Source: Lentibacillus daqui
Lineage (GTDB): Bacteria; Bacillota; Bacilli; Bacillales; Amphibacillaceae
DNA length: 64,000 bases
Direction: 5' to 3'
Assembly (NCBI RefSeq): GCF_027186265.1
Contig: NZ_CP114176.1
Span: forward strand, 1,612,001-1,676,000
Of this stretch, positions 35,274-44,132 are shown piece after piece. A program made the position numbers and the translations under genes. Each line of letters opens with the position of its first letter. Position 1 is the stretch's first letter. The notes beneath the pieces were generated by a model that had not been told where the DNA came from, did no database searches, and saw only the letters and a program-made list of their open reading frames with translations.

Positions 35274-36902
35274 TTGCAAATGGACGTACAAACCATTCTT
35301 TTTGAATTCTTTGGCGGCCTGGGGATTTTTCTTCTTGGAATTAAATACATGGGCGACGGATTACAGAAAACAGCGGGAGATCGGTTAAGAGATATTCTTG
35401 ACAAAACGACGAGCAGGCCAATTTTGGGTATCATTGCTGGCATGGTTGTAACTATGTTGATTCAAAGTAGTTCAGGGACCACCGTGTTAACTGTCGGGTT
35501 GGTAAATGCCGGATTCATGACATTGAGACAGGCTATTGGTGTTATCATGGGGGCGAATATTGGTACAACCGTAACTGCATTTATTATCGGAATTGAACTG
35601 GGAGACTATGCTTTACCTATTCTTGCAATTGGATGTTTCTTGATTTTCTTCTTTTCCAATCAAAAGGTCACGGCAATCGGACAGGCTATATTTGGCTTTG
35701 GAGCACTATTTTTCGGGCTGACTCTGATGGGAAATGGGATGGCACCGTTAAGTAATTTGGAGGCATTTCATCAGCTTACGCTAAACATGAGCGAAAATCG
35801 GATCCTCGGTTTATTGGTGGGAACACTATTCACGGTAATCGTGCAAAGCTCAAGTGCCACCATCGGTATTTTGCAAGGGTTATTTGCTGAAGGAGCGATC
35901 GATTTACATGCTGCTTTACCTGTTTTATTTGGGGATAATGTAGGTACGACAATCACGGCGGTTTTAGCATCACTTGGGGCGAGTGTAGCTGCAAGAAGAG
36001 CCGCATTTATCCACGTTATCTTTAACTTGATTGGAGCTGCGATTTTTTTAACTTTTTTACCGCTTTTCACGAAGTTTGTTGAATTATTACAGGATCAATT
36101 CGATTTGAATCCGGAAATGACATTAGCGTTTGCGCATGGCAGTTTTAATATCGCCAATACATTGATTCAGTTTCCATTTATCGCTGGACTAGCCTGGTTG
36201 GTGACAAAAATAATCCCTGGTGAAGATGTAACTATTGAGTATAAACCACAACATCTGGATCCAATTTTTATCCAGCAATCATCAGCAGTTGCGTTGGATC
36301 AGGCAAAGGCTGAAATCATTCGTATGGGTGAATATGCATGTATGGGGCTGGAAGAGACGAATCAATATTTGTTTACCCGCCAACAAAAACATTCCGATTT
36401 GGCAAGACAATTGGAAGGTGCACTTAATAATCTGGATCAGAAGATAACGGATTACCTGGTTACGATAGCGTCAGGTTCATTATCGGAATTGGGAAGCGCC
36501 CGGCATACCGCATTAATGGATTTAGTTCGAGATATAGAGCGAATCGGCGACCATTTCGAAAATATTATTGAACTGATTGATTATAAAATTGCCAATAAGG
36601 TTGATTTGACCGAAGAGGCACAAACAGACTTGAATCAGATGTTTACATTAACGATACATACGGTTAAGCAGTCAATAAGTGCACTGGATCAAGTGAGTCG
36701 AGAAAAGGCGTTAATGGTTGTTGATAAAGAGGACGAAATTGATAACATGGAACGCCGCCTTCGTAAACAACATATTGTTCGAATGAATAAGGGACAATGC
36801 ACTGGATCTGCCGGGATCGTATTTGTTGATATGATTAGCAATTTGGAGCGGATTGGGGACCATGCAGTGAATATCGCAGAAGAAGTTCTTGGTGGTAAAT
36901 AG
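35274..36902 (+). CDS. Na/Pi cotransporter family protein with PhoU domain
   Basis: A sodium-dependent phosphate transporter of the NptA/PNaS type. The 542-residue protein has an N-terminal transport domain with two inverted halves, each with the signature QSSS (QSSSGTT, QSSSATI), about eight to nine membrane segments up to residue 310, and a C-terminal PhoU-like helical domain with two DL/NLERIGDH motifs. TTG 35274 is used as start: AAGGGTAGG lies nine bases upstream, whereas ATG 35280 is too far away. It is flanked by its own terminators, so monocistronic. Confidence 0.93.
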   Translation: MQMDVQTILFEFFGGLGIFLLGIKYMGDGLQKTAGDRLRDILDKTTSRPILGIIAGMVVTMLIQSSSGTTVLTVGLVNAGFMTLRQAIGVIMGANIGTTVTAFIIGIELGDYALPILAIGCFLIFFFSNQKVTAIGQAIFGFGALFFGLTLMGNGMAPLSNLEAFHQLTLNMSENRILGLLVGTLFTVIVQSSSATIGILQGLFAEGAIDLHAALPVLFGDNVGTTITAVLASLGASVAARRAAFIHVIFNLIGAAIFLTFLPLFTKFVELLQDQFDLNPEMTLAFAHGSFNIANTLIQFPFIAGLAWLVTKIIPGEDVTIEYKPQHLDPIFIQQSSAVALDQAKAEIIRMGEYACMGLEETNQYLFTRQQKHSDLARQLEGALNNLDQKITDYLVTIASGSLSELGSARHTALMDLVRDIERIGDHFENIIELIDYKIANKVDLTEEAQTDLNQMFTLTIHTVKQSISALDQVSREKALMVVDKEDEIDNMERRLRKQHIVRMNKGQCTGSAGIVFVDMISNLERIGDHAVNIAEEVLGGK

Positions 36903-36950
36903 ATAATGTTATCGGCTTTACTGGGTAGAGCTGATAACATTATAAAATTT
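36903..36950 (+). terminator. Terminator after the Na/Pi transporter gene
   Basis: ATAATGTTATCGGCT (36903-36917) pairs with AGCTGATAACATTAT (36929-36943), with one G-T pair. Confidence 0.8.
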
Positions 36951-37043
36951 ATTATTGAAAACCGCGAATGAACATGCTATAGTATTTATTGTTGTTGTAA
37001 CAAACAACACGATCTAACAATTTTTATACATATAACATTTTAA

Positions 37044-37072
37044 TTGACATTTCTTGTTGCAAATGGTAAGAT
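37044..37072 (+). promoter_or_regulatory. Promoter of the tRNA cluster
   Basis: TTGACA (37044-37049), 17-base spacer, TAAGAT (37067-37072), 46 bases before the first tRNA. Confidence 0.75.
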
Positions 37073-37117
37073 ATTATTCGTCGCTGATTAATGATGAGCT
37101 AGTGAAATGATAATTAT

Positions 37118-37192
37118 TCCACAGTAGCTCAGTGGTAGAGCTATCGGCTGTTAACCGATCGGTCGTAGGTTCGAATCCTACCTGTGGAGCCA
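37118..37192 (+). tRNA. tRNA-Asn (GUU)
   Basis: Seventy-five bases with CCA encoded. Acceptor TCCACAG pairs with CTGTGGA; anticodon GTT in the loop CTGTTAA; T-loop GTTCGAATC. Discriminator G. Confidence 0.95.
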
Positions 37193-37197
37193 ATGAT

Positions 37198-37274
37198 GGC
37201 GGTGTAGCTCAGCTGGCGAGAGCGTACGGTTCATACCCGTAAGGTCGGGGGTTCGATCCCCTCCGCCGCTACCA
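37198..37274 (+). tRNA. tRNA-Met (CAU), elongator
   Basis: Seventy-seven bases with CCA. Acceptor GGCGGTG pairs with CGCCGCT including G1-U72; anticodon CAT in TTCATAC. The sequence resembles the elongator tRNA-Met of B. subtilis; it lacks the three G-C pairs above the anticodon loop expected of the initiator. Confidence 0.9.
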
Positions 37275-37425
37275 TCTTAATATGTTACATCATGCTTCTG
37301 GTGTGGTTAATGTATTAAATTGATATTTTACGTACATGGCTTAATATATAGTAGTAATCATTCTGATAAAATGTACGAGAATAATGATCGAATACAAAAT
37401 TTAATTAGTTATCAACTGGAAAAAA

Positions 37426-37502
37426 GGACCCTTAGCTCAGCTGGTTAGAGCTATCGGCTCATAACCGATCGGTCGCAGGTTCGAATCCTGCAGGGTCCAC
37501 CA
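37426..37502 (+). tRNA. tRNA-Ile2 (CAU, lysidine type)
   Basis: Seventy-seven bases with CCA. Acceptor GGACCCT pairs with AGGGTCC, giving C4-G69 and C5-G68, the pairs TilS uses to tell tRNA-Ile2 from tRNA-Met. Anticodon CAT in CTCATAA. A plain annotation would call it Met; Ile2 is more likely. It follows a 151-base AT-rich spacer. Confidence 0.82.
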
Positions 37503-37513
37503 TTTAGACATAC

Positions 37514-37606
37514 GGAGGTATACCCAAGTCTGGCTGAAGGGATCGGTCTTGAAAACCGACAGGCGGGTCAAACCGCGCGGGGGTTCGAATCCCTCTACCT
37601 CCTCCA
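37514..37606 (+). tRNA. tRNA-Ser (UGA)
   Basis: Ninety-three bases with long variable arm and CCA. Acceptor GGAGGTA pairs with TACCTCC; anticodon TGA in CTTGAAA. The discriminator base is T, where tRNA-Ser normally has G. Confidence 0.93.
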
Positions 37607-37655
37607 TACATAATAGATGCCAGAAGTTAAAGATCAGATGTCGAAAATTGAATAT

Positions 37656-37731
37656 GGCTCGGTAGCTCAGTCGGTAGAGCAAAGGACTGAAAATCCTTGT
37701 GTCGGCGGTTCGATTCCGTCCCGAGCCACCA
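37656..37731 (+). tRNA. tRNA-Phe (GAA)
   Basis: Seventy-six bases with CCA. Acceptor GGCTCGG pairs with CCGAGCC; anticodon GAA in CTGAAAA; T-loop GTTCGATTC. Confidence 0.95.
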
Positions 37732-37736
37732 TTTTG

Positions 37737-37758
37737 ACAAGCAGTCGCTTGTTTTTTT
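37737..37758 (+). terminator. Terminator of the tRNA cluster
   Basis: ACAAGC (37737-37742), loop AGTC, GCTTGT (37747-37752), then T7. Confidence 0.85.
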
Positions 37759-37800
37759 ATTGCAAATAGGCTTTTATACAGAATAATTGTTGGCTAATAG

Positions 37801-38013
37801 TCAACTAGACCACTTATCTGCTTTCATCTGATCATACGCAGCTTTAAAATTTTGGAAAGATTTCTTTCCCAATTTGTTAACATTCCCCTCAAAAAAACGA
37901 TTGAAAATAATGTCTTTTGCTTCCTCTACTGTGCAATGTTGGGTATTCATGGTTAGCTTGAAATAAGAACAAAAATATTTTTGACTAAGTGTACCCGCAT
38001 TTTTGATGAACAT
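37801..38013 (-). CDS. Small hypothetical protein
   Basis: A 70-residue protein of unknown family, convergent with the tRNA cluster. Starting at ATG 38013 (AAAAGGAG upstream) it reads MFIKNAGTLSQKYFCSYFKLTM, then a helical region EEAKDIIFNRFFEGNVNKLGKKSFQNFKAAYDQMKADKW with alternating charged and aromatic residues. There is no signal peptide or membrane helix. A longer frame to 38097 has no ribosome site. The good RBS and codon pattern favour a real gene; I cannot suggest a function. Confidence 0.65.
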   Translation of the reverse strand: MFIKNAGTLSQKYFCSYFKLTMNTQHCTVEEAKDIIFNRFFEGNVNKLGKKSFQNFKAAYDQMKADKWSS

Positions 38014-38257
38014 ATCAATACTCCTTTTAAAATAATTATCTAGTTTTCCCATTATAGAACATACTGGGTGATGATCCAAAGATTTGCGGTTTAACAAGAT
38101 GTTTCATTCTTTTTAAACCGGGTAAATAAATATTGGAGCATCATTCTGTTGAAATAAATCGTTTCATTTGCAAGTGTTATAATGCTCTGATAATCTTATA
38201 GCAAAAGGGTTGGACATAAGCTCCCTTTTTAACCATCATAAAGGAGGACGTTAAGCA

Positions 38258-38869
38258 ATGGCAAAATTTGAATTACCAGAATTACCTTATGCATACGATG
38301 CTTTAGAACCAACAATTGACAAGGAAACAATGAACATCCACCATACGAAGCATCACAATACTTATGTTACCAAATTAAATGGAGCACTTGAAGGACATGA
38401 AGATCTTCAAGATAAATCGCTTGAAGATCTGTTGGGCAACCTTGATGCAGTGCCAGAGGATATCCGTACTGCTGTCCGTAATAATGGCGGTGGACATGCC
38501 AACCACAGTCTTTTCTGGAAAGTACTTTCTCCAAATGGCGGTGGAGAGCCTTCAGGTGAACTTGCAGAGAAAATAAATGCTAAATTTGGCAGCTTTGACA
38601 AATTTAAAGAAGCATTTGCTGATGCTGCTGCTGGACGTTTCGGATCTGGTTGGGCATGGCTTGTTGTTAAAAACGGCGACCTTGAAATTACCAGTACCCC
38701 AAATCAGGATACTCCATTGATGGATGGTGTAACACCAATTCTTGGACTTGATGTTTGGGAGCATGCATACTATCTTAAATATCAAAACAGACGCCCGGAA
38801 TATATTTCAGCATTTTGGAATGTAGTAAACTGGGATCAAGTTGAAAAAAACTATAACGAAGCCAAATAA
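38258..38869 (+). CDS. sodA: Superoxide dismutase (Mn type)
   Basis: SodA converts superoxide to hydrogen peroxide and oxygen in the cytoplasm. The 203-residue protein shows the metal ligands in MNIHHTKHHNTYV (H28), GGGHANHSLFW and the DVWEHAYYL motif near the C-terminus; GSGWAWLVV is typical. RBS AAAGGAGGACG. An extended -10 (TGTTATAAT, 38176-38183) lies 75 bases upstream with a weak -35. Followed by yqgE and pbpA as in B. subtilis. Mn rather than Fe preference is inferred from the Bacillus relatives. Confidence 0.95.
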   Translation: MAKFELPELPYAYDALEPTIDKETMNIHHTKHHNTYVTKLNGALEGHEDLQDKSLEDLLGNLDAVPEDIRTAVRNNGGGHANHSLFWKVLSPNGGGEPSGELAEKINAKFGSFDKFKEAFADAAAGRFGSGWAWLVVKNGDLEITSTPNQDTPLMDGVTPILGLDVWEHAYYLKYQNRRPEYISAFWNVVNWDQVEKNYNEAK

Positions 38870-38877
38870 AATGCCAG

Positions 38878-38908
38878 AAAAAACGCGGGAGATTTTCCCG
38901 TGTTTTTT
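38878..38908 (+). terminator. Terminator after sodA
   Basis: AAAAAACGCGGGA (38878-38890) pairs with TCCCGTGTTTTTT (from 38896), with one G-T pair and T6. Confidence 0.88.
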
Positions 38909-39033
38909 AAATGATAAAAAACAAGCCAACGGATTTTTCTAAAAACTTTTATTGGTTGCATTTCTTAATCCTTTTGCATATCTCATCTTGATTTGCTCAC
39001 ACTATTGGATATACAAAAGGAGAGCTTAAAACC

Positions 39034-40296
39034 ATGAAAAGTTTGGAGAAAATAACAGGAGTAGAAGTAAATCGTGATTTAATTTTTTTGTTAATAATTG
39101 GAGGGCTTTATTCGCTGGGAATATTTCTTTCCAATACATTTGTAAATATTTATTTATGGAAGCAGTCGGGGGATTACATGACCATCGCTATTTACAACCT
39201 TGGCATTTATGTATTTCAAGCGGTTATGTTTATTATCGCTGGAAGAATAGCCAAGAAGATTGATCGTGTTATCGTGTTAAGACTAGGGGTAATTTTTTTA
39301 TCTCTATTTTTTTTGACTGTTTTAATCATTGCTGAAAAGGCATCAACTTTTAATTTTTTGCTGGGCAGTCTGCTTGGAATTGGGTATGGATTTTATTGGC
39401 TCGCATACAATGTGTTGACGTTCGAGATAACAGAACCGGAAACGCGGGACTTCTTTAACGGTTTTCTTGGTGTCATGCAATCATTTGCTGGTATGGTTGG
39501 ACCAGCACTGGCGGGATTCATCATCGCCAGAATGACCGATAACGTTGGATATACTACCATTTTTTCAATATCCTTTATTTTATTTATTTGTGCCGTAACC
39601 TGCAGTTTTTTCCTGAATCGCAGAAAGGCGGAAGGAAACTTTCATTTTAAACGGATCCTGGCTGAGCGGACGCAGAACAAAAACTGGGGAAAAATTTTAT
39701 ATGCCCATGTTTTTCAAGGACTGCGTGAAGGTATTTTTGCTTTTGTTATCTCCATTTGGGTCTTTATCGTGACAAATAGTGAACTGGCTCTCGGGATGTT
39801 CAATTTAACATTGTCAGCCCTGTCCTTTGTTTTTTACTTTATGGCGACCAAATTAATTAAACCATCGTTACGAAAAAAAGCAATTCTGCTTGGTGGAGCC
39901 ATCCTTTATTTCTCCATTTATATTATTTTATTCCATATCAGCTATGCCAACTTAATTATTTATTCGGTTATGATTGGTATTGCTTATCCAATTCTCAATG
40001 TCCCATATGCATCACTTACTTATGATGTCATTGGTAAAGCGTGGAAGGCAAAAGACCTTAGAGTGGAATACATAGTTGTCCGCGAATTATTTGTCAATAT
40101 TGGCCGAGTGGCTTCCCTTTTGATTTTTCTAATCGCGGTTTCTTTGTTTCCGGCCGAAAAAATTATCCCGGTTCTGCTTGTTGTTTTAGGAACAGGTCAT
40201 TTATTTATTTACTTGTTTGTGAAGAATATCTATTTAGGTAGCCCGCACAACCCGGTGATGATGAAAGCACAGCTTACGGATGAAAAAAATCGTTAA
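39034..40296 (+). CDS. yqgE: MFS transporter (YqgE-like)
   Basis: A major facilitator superfamily permease of 420 residues with about twelve membrane helices, arranged in two halves around a basic cytoplasmic loop (about 200-225, RRKAEGNFHFKRILAERTQNK). The position between sodA and pbpA matches B. subtilis yqgE. Substrate unknown. RBS AAAGGAGAGC. No helper gene is adjacent that would hint at a substrate. Confidence 0.88.
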   Translation: MKSLEKITGVEVNRDLIFLLIIGGLYSLGIFLSNTFVNIYLWKQSGDYMTIAIYNLGIYVFQAVMFIIAGRIAKKIDRVIVLRLGVIFLSLFFLTVLIIAEKASTFNFLLGSLLGIGYGFYWLAYNVLTFEITEPETRDFFNGFLGVMQSFAGMVGPALAGFIIARMTDNVGYTTIFSISFILFICAVTCSFFLNRRKAEGNFHFKRILAERTQNKNWGKILYAHVFQGLREGIFAFVISIWVFIVTNSELALGMFNLTLSALSFVFYFMATKLIKPSLRKKAILLGGAILYFSIYIILFHISYANLIIYSVMIGIAYPILNVPYASLTYDVIGKAWKAKDLRVEYIVVRELFVNIGRVASLLIFLIAVSLFPAEKIIPVLLVVLGTGHLFIYLFVKNIYLGSPHNPVMMKAQLTDEKNR

Positions 40297-40302
40297 AACA
40301 TA

Positions 40303-40331
40303 TTAGATTTCGGGCGGAAAAATGCTATAAT
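40303..40331 (+). promoter_or_regulatory. Promoter of pbpA
   Basis: TTAGAT (40303-40308), 17-base spacer, TATAAT (40326-40331) with an extended TGC just before it. Confidence 0.75.
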
Positions 40332-40367
40332 AGAAGGGAATGCAAAAAAGGAACCAGGGGGAGAAAA

Positions 40368-42446
40368 ATGGGGAAAAGGAAAAAGAAAAAACGACAGCTT
40401 CCCTTTCGTTTAAATATATTATTTTTTGTGGTATTCCTTTTATTTGCAGGGTTGATTTTTCAGCTCGGGGTTGTGCAAATATTGAATGGACAAAGTTTTC
40501 AGGAAGAAATTGATCGGACCATTCAGGAAACAACAAAACAACCAGTACCACGAGGTAAAATTTATGATCGCAACCATCAGGTAATTGTGGATAATAAACC
40601 ACTTTATTCGATTACATACACTCCGGCAAAAGGTGTGCAGGCCGAGGAGCGTCTGGAGGTTGCCGAAAAGCTGTCAAAGTATATTTCCATGTATGATGAT
40701 GAAGATAAAAAAAAGAAATTTAAAACAATCACACTACGCGACAAAAAGGAATATTGGTATGTAAAACATGAAGAAGAAGCTGAGCAACTGCTATCAGAGG
40801 AAGAAGCTGCCGAGATGGATCCGGCCGACCAATATCAAACCATTTTGGAGCGAATCAAGAAGGAAGACGTCACTGATTTAACAGAAGACCAGCTGAAGGT
40901 CATTTTGATCAAAAAGGAACTGGATAAGGCTCAAACGTTAACACCACATATTGTGAAAAATGAAGGTGTAACCTCGGAAGAATATGCCAAGGTAGCTGAA
41001 CATCTTAGTGAACTTCCTGGTATAAATGCTTCAACTGATTGGGATCGGTCATATCCCTATAAGGATACATTCAAAAGCCTGCTCGGTTCGATTACCTCCC
41101 AACAGGAAGGGATACCGGCCGATAAGGAAACTTATTATATGACACGGGGTTATACGCGTAATGACCGGGTTGGCCGAAGCGGTCTTGAAGAGCAATATGA
41201 ATCACTTTTAAGAGGCCGTAAAGAGCAGGTAGAATACACAACGAATAAAGATGGGGAAGTGGTTGGCTCCAACGTCGTTGTAAAAGGTGAACGCGGAAAA
41301 GATCTTGTCTTATCGATTGATATGGAACTACAAAAGCAGGTCGATAAAATTCTGCGCGAGGAAATGGAGAAAATAATAAGCAAATACCCATATGATAACC
41401 GATTTGCCAATGATGCTTTGGCAGTGGTAATGAATCCGAAAACTGGAGAATTATTAGCAGTTTCCGGCCAGCACTATGACCGAAAAAAGGGCAAATTTAG
41501 AAATGTTGCCTACCAGGCGTTATATGACCAATATCGACCAGGGTCGGCTGTCAAAGGTGCGACGGTATTATCTGGTTACCAATCAGGTGTTATTTCCCCA
41601 GGAACCGTATTTAATGATACGCCAGTTAAAATTAAAGGTACGCCGCCAAAAAGTTCCTGGAAGACTATGGGACCCATTAATGATATTGATGCACTTAGAA
41701 TGTCATCCAACGTTTATATGTTCAACATTGCCATGCGGATGGGCGGGGAATTTAATTACCAGTACAACCACTCGATTAATTTCAATCCGGCGGCATTTCA
41801 GCAAATCAGGAATTACTTTGGGGAATTTGGTCTTGGCGTTTCAACCGGTGTCGATTTTCCACATGAAGGAACCGGGTATAAGGGTACGGAACTTCAAGCC
41901 GGAAAATTGATGGACTTTGCGATTGGTCAGTTTGATACGTATACGACCCTGCAGTTGGCACAGTATGTTTCAACAATTGCCAATGATGGTCTGCGCGTTC
42001 GTCCACACTTTTTAAAGGAAGCCCGTGAACCGTCTGCAACCGATGAACAACTGGGTCCTATTTTTGACAGTGTGACAACGAATGTACTAAATCAGATAGA
42101 AATGAAACCAGAACACATCAGCCGGGTTCAAGAAGGTTTCCGCAGGGTTTATCAGTCACCAGGGGGTACCGCTTATAGTGAATTTTCCGGGAAAGATTAT
42201 AATCCGGCCGGGAAAACTGGTACAGCAGAGAACGAAGTATATATAGATGGAAAAAAATACGATACGGAAAATAACTCCCTAATCGGGTATGCTCCATTTG
42301 ATAATCCGGAAGTTGCGATGGCGGTTATCGTGCCGGATACAGGGATTAGTAAAGGAGATCATGCCAATAACAAAATCGGTGAACGAATTCTGGATGCGTA
42401 TTTTGATCTAAAAAAGGAAAGTGACAGCAAGGAATCAGAAGAATAA
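40368..42446 (+). CDS. pbpA: Penicillin-binding protein 2A, transpeptidase
   Basis: A class B PBP that cross-links peptidoglycan during cell elongation. The 692-residue protein has a basic N-terminus, one transmembrane anchor (about 15-36), a PBP dimerisation domain (PRGKIYDRNHQVIVDN) and a transpeptidase domain with active-site motif SAVK (in RPGSAVKG), SSNVY and KTGTAE. RBS CAGGGGGAGAA. It follows yqgE as in B. subtilis. The pst genes found next in B. subtilis are absent; an IS91-type element follows instead. Confidence 0.95.
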   Translation: MGKRKKKKRQLPFRLNILFFVVFLLFAGLIFQLGVVQILNGQSFQEEIDRTIQETTKQPVPRGKIYDRNHQVIVDNKPLYSITYTPAKGVQAEERLEVAEKLSKYISMYDDEDKKKKFKTITLRDKKEYWYVKHEEEAEQLLSEEEAAEMDPADQYQTILERIKKEDVTDLTEDQLKVILIKKELDKAQTLTPHIVKNEGVTSEEYAKVAEHLSELPGINASTDWDRSYPYKDTFKSLLGSITSQQEGIPADKETYYMTRGYTRNDRVGRSGLEEQYESLLRGRKEQVEYTTNKDGEVVGSNVVVKGERGKDLVLSIDMELQKQVDKILREEMEKIISKYPYDNRFANDALAVVMNPKTGELLAVSGQHYDRKKGKFRNVAYQALYDQYRPGSAVKGATVLSGYQSGVISPGTVFNDTPVKIKGTPPKSSWKTMGPINDIDALRMSSNVYMFNIAMRMGGEFNYQYNHSINFNPAAFQQIRNYFGEFGLGVSTGVDFPHEGTGYKGTELQAGKLMDFAIGQFDTYTTLQLAQYVSTIANDGLRVRPHFLKEAREPSATDEQLGPIFDSVTTNVLNQIEMKPEHISRVQEGFRRVYQSPGGTAYSEFSGKDYNPAGKTGTAENEVYIDGKKYDTENNSLIGYAPFDNPEVAMAVIVPDTGISKGDHANNKIGERILDAYFDLKKESDSKESEE

Positions 42447-42476
42447 ATATCGTTTTGTATCTGCCTTATCCAATGG

Positions 42477-42515
42477 AAAAACCGTCTGTATCTTCAGAGA
42501 TACAGACGGTTTTTT
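42477..42515 (+). terminator. Terminator after pbpA
   Basis: AAAAACCGTCTGTATCT (42477-42493) pairs with AGATACAGACGGTTTTT (from 42498), loop TCAG. Confidence 0.93.
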
Positions 42516-42667
42516 GGCAGTAAAGAAAGTATATACATATTTCTTTCTGCATAAGTGCAACTAAGGCATTCGCCTAAAAGCTTGGCGAATGCCAAGCTTT
42601 CTAAAAAGATAGGAAAGTATAAAATTTGGGTCTACCGCAGTGAGTGTTACTGTGGTATTTTTTATGT

Positions 42668-43966
42668 ATGGGGAAAAACATATTAAAAAAAATCTTCTTT
42701 GACGAAAATCAACATTGGGAATCATTCAAAAGGAAATACGGAAAGAGAATCCGTCCTATTGTCACAAAGGAGGTAGAGAAATTTCGTGACTGTGGAGATA
42801 TGAAAAAAGGATTCAAACTTTTTGTTTGTGAGGGCTGCCATGATGTAAAGCGTATTCCCTTCCGATGTAAGGGACGTTTTTGTACAACCTGTTCTGTTGG
42901 AGAAAGCGAAGAATGGAGTCGTCTATTGTCTGAGGACGTATTACAAGTGAATCACCGACATGTGATACTCACAATTGATGAAGGGTTACGGGATATATTC
43001 CTTTTACATCGTGAGCTTTTAAAGCCACTTATGGATGAAGCAGCCAAATTACTTACTGACTATTTTCAGAAGAAAGCCAAGGTGATACCGGGGATTATAG
43101 TTGGATTGCATACGTTTGGTTCCAAAGTGAATTTCAATCCCCATGTACATATGATGGTAACGATGGGGGGAATCACGAAAAAAGGGGAATGGAAAGGATA
43201 CGATTTTATACCATTCAAGATGCTTCGAAAGCAATGGCAGACGGTAGTGTTGAAGCTCATCCGAAAAAACTTGACGAAGCAAGAAAAGAAAAGGATACAG
43301 CCAAGATTACAAAAGGCTTTTTCCGCAAATGGGGAAGGCTTCTATGTGTATGCCCCAAAACAAAGAGGAAAGATAAAAGAGCAGCTTCGCTATATTGGCC
43401 GCTATATTCGTCGACCAGCGATTGGAACCAATCGGATCGAGGCATATGATGGTCAAACTGTAACTTTTAAGTATGTGGACAAGACAGATGGGAAAGAAAA
43501 ACATGAAGTAGTTACAGTAGAAGAGTTTATCATCCGTTTAATACGTCATATTCCGGATGAACAATTTAAAACGATTCGTCATTATGGCATGTACTCAAGA
43601 AGGAGCAAGAAGTTAAGTAAAAAGCTGTTGGCTACATGGCAACAAGGAACAAAACGATGGATACTGAAGGTGAAAAAGACATTACGCCGCCAAACATGGA
43701 GAGAGCGTATTATTTCAAGTGGACAAAAAGATCCAATGATTTGCCCACATTGCAACAACTATTATGAGTACATGGGTGAAGTCTGTCTTGAGGGAGGACG
43801 ATTAGAAATAAAAATAGCATTAACGAAAGAAGCAAAAAGCTATCTAGAAAGGGTGATTCATCATCTCGAAGGCAACGGGCAAGAAAAGCAAAAAGAGGAA
43901 AAAGGGAACCGACCATCTGCGCCCCAAGAAGACGTTTGTCAATTATCATTGTTTGGTGTGTCATGA
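42668..43966 (+). CDS. IS91-family HUH transposase
   Basis: A rolling-circle transposase of 432 residues from ATG 42668. It has an N-terminal zinc finger (CEGCHDVKRIPFRCKGRFCTTC), the HUH motif in FNPHVHMMV and the two-tyrosine motif YIGRYIRRPAI (YxxxY), plus a second zinc motif CPHCNNYYEY. It would nick single strands at the element ends. No Shine-Dalgarno site is visible and a longer GTG start at 42644 is possible. The frame is intact. The C-terminal tail overlaps a zinc-ribbon frame in the +1 frame. Confidence 0.9.
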   Translation: MGKNILKKIFFDENQHWESFKRKYGKRIRPIVTKEVEKFRDCGDMKKGFKLFVCEGCHDVKRIPFRCKGRFCTTCSVGESEEWSRLLSEDVLQVNHRHVILTIDEGLRDIFLLHRELLKPLMDEAAKLLTDYFQKKAKVIPGIIVGLHTFGSKVNFNPHVHMMVTMGGITKKGEWKGYDFIPFKMLRKQWQTVVLKLIRKNLTKQEKKRIQPRLQKAFSANGEGFYVYAPKQRGKIKEQLRYIGRYIRRPAIGTNRIEAYDGQTVTFKYVDKTDGKEKHEVVTVEEFIIRLIRHIPDEQFKTIRHYGMYSRRSKKLSKKLLATWQQGTKRWILKVKKTLRRQTWRERIISSGQKDPMICPHCNNYYEYMGEVCLEGGRLEIKIALTKEAKSYLERVIHHLEGNGQEKQKEEKGNRPSAPQEDVCQLSLFGVS

Positions 43967-44132
43967 GGAGGAGAAGATTCCTTATGATGTCGTACAGGAA
44001 TTTGATTTGATGGATGGAGGAGATCCAACAACTCCACCCAGATTTAGTTGTGAACAATGTGGGGGAGACATGTATCCGGAGTATTATAAGGGCATACATG
44101 GACAGGAATATAAATTATCGGATTTTCTCTAA
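43863..44132 (+). CDS. Zinc-ribbon reading frame of the IS91-type element, no canonical start
   Basis: A frame of 89 codons overlaps the transposase end in the +1 frame and ends at TAA 44130. It encodes a basic N-terminus (SKATGKKSKKRKKG) and a zinc-ribbon with CLVC and CEQC about 35 residues apart, followed by GGDMYPEYYKGIHG. It has no ATG/GTG/TTG near the front: AAGGGTGAT (43848-43856) stands before ATC ATC TCG AAG, so ATC 43863 is the likely start or marks a decayed ATG. Expression by frameshifting from the transposase is the alternative. Coding-like composition makes chance unlikely. Confidence 0.5.
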   Translation: MSKATGKKSKKRKKGTDHLRPKKTFVNYHCLVCHEEEKIPYDVVQEFDLMDGGDPTTPPRFSCEQCGGDMYPEYYKGIHGQEYKLSDFL

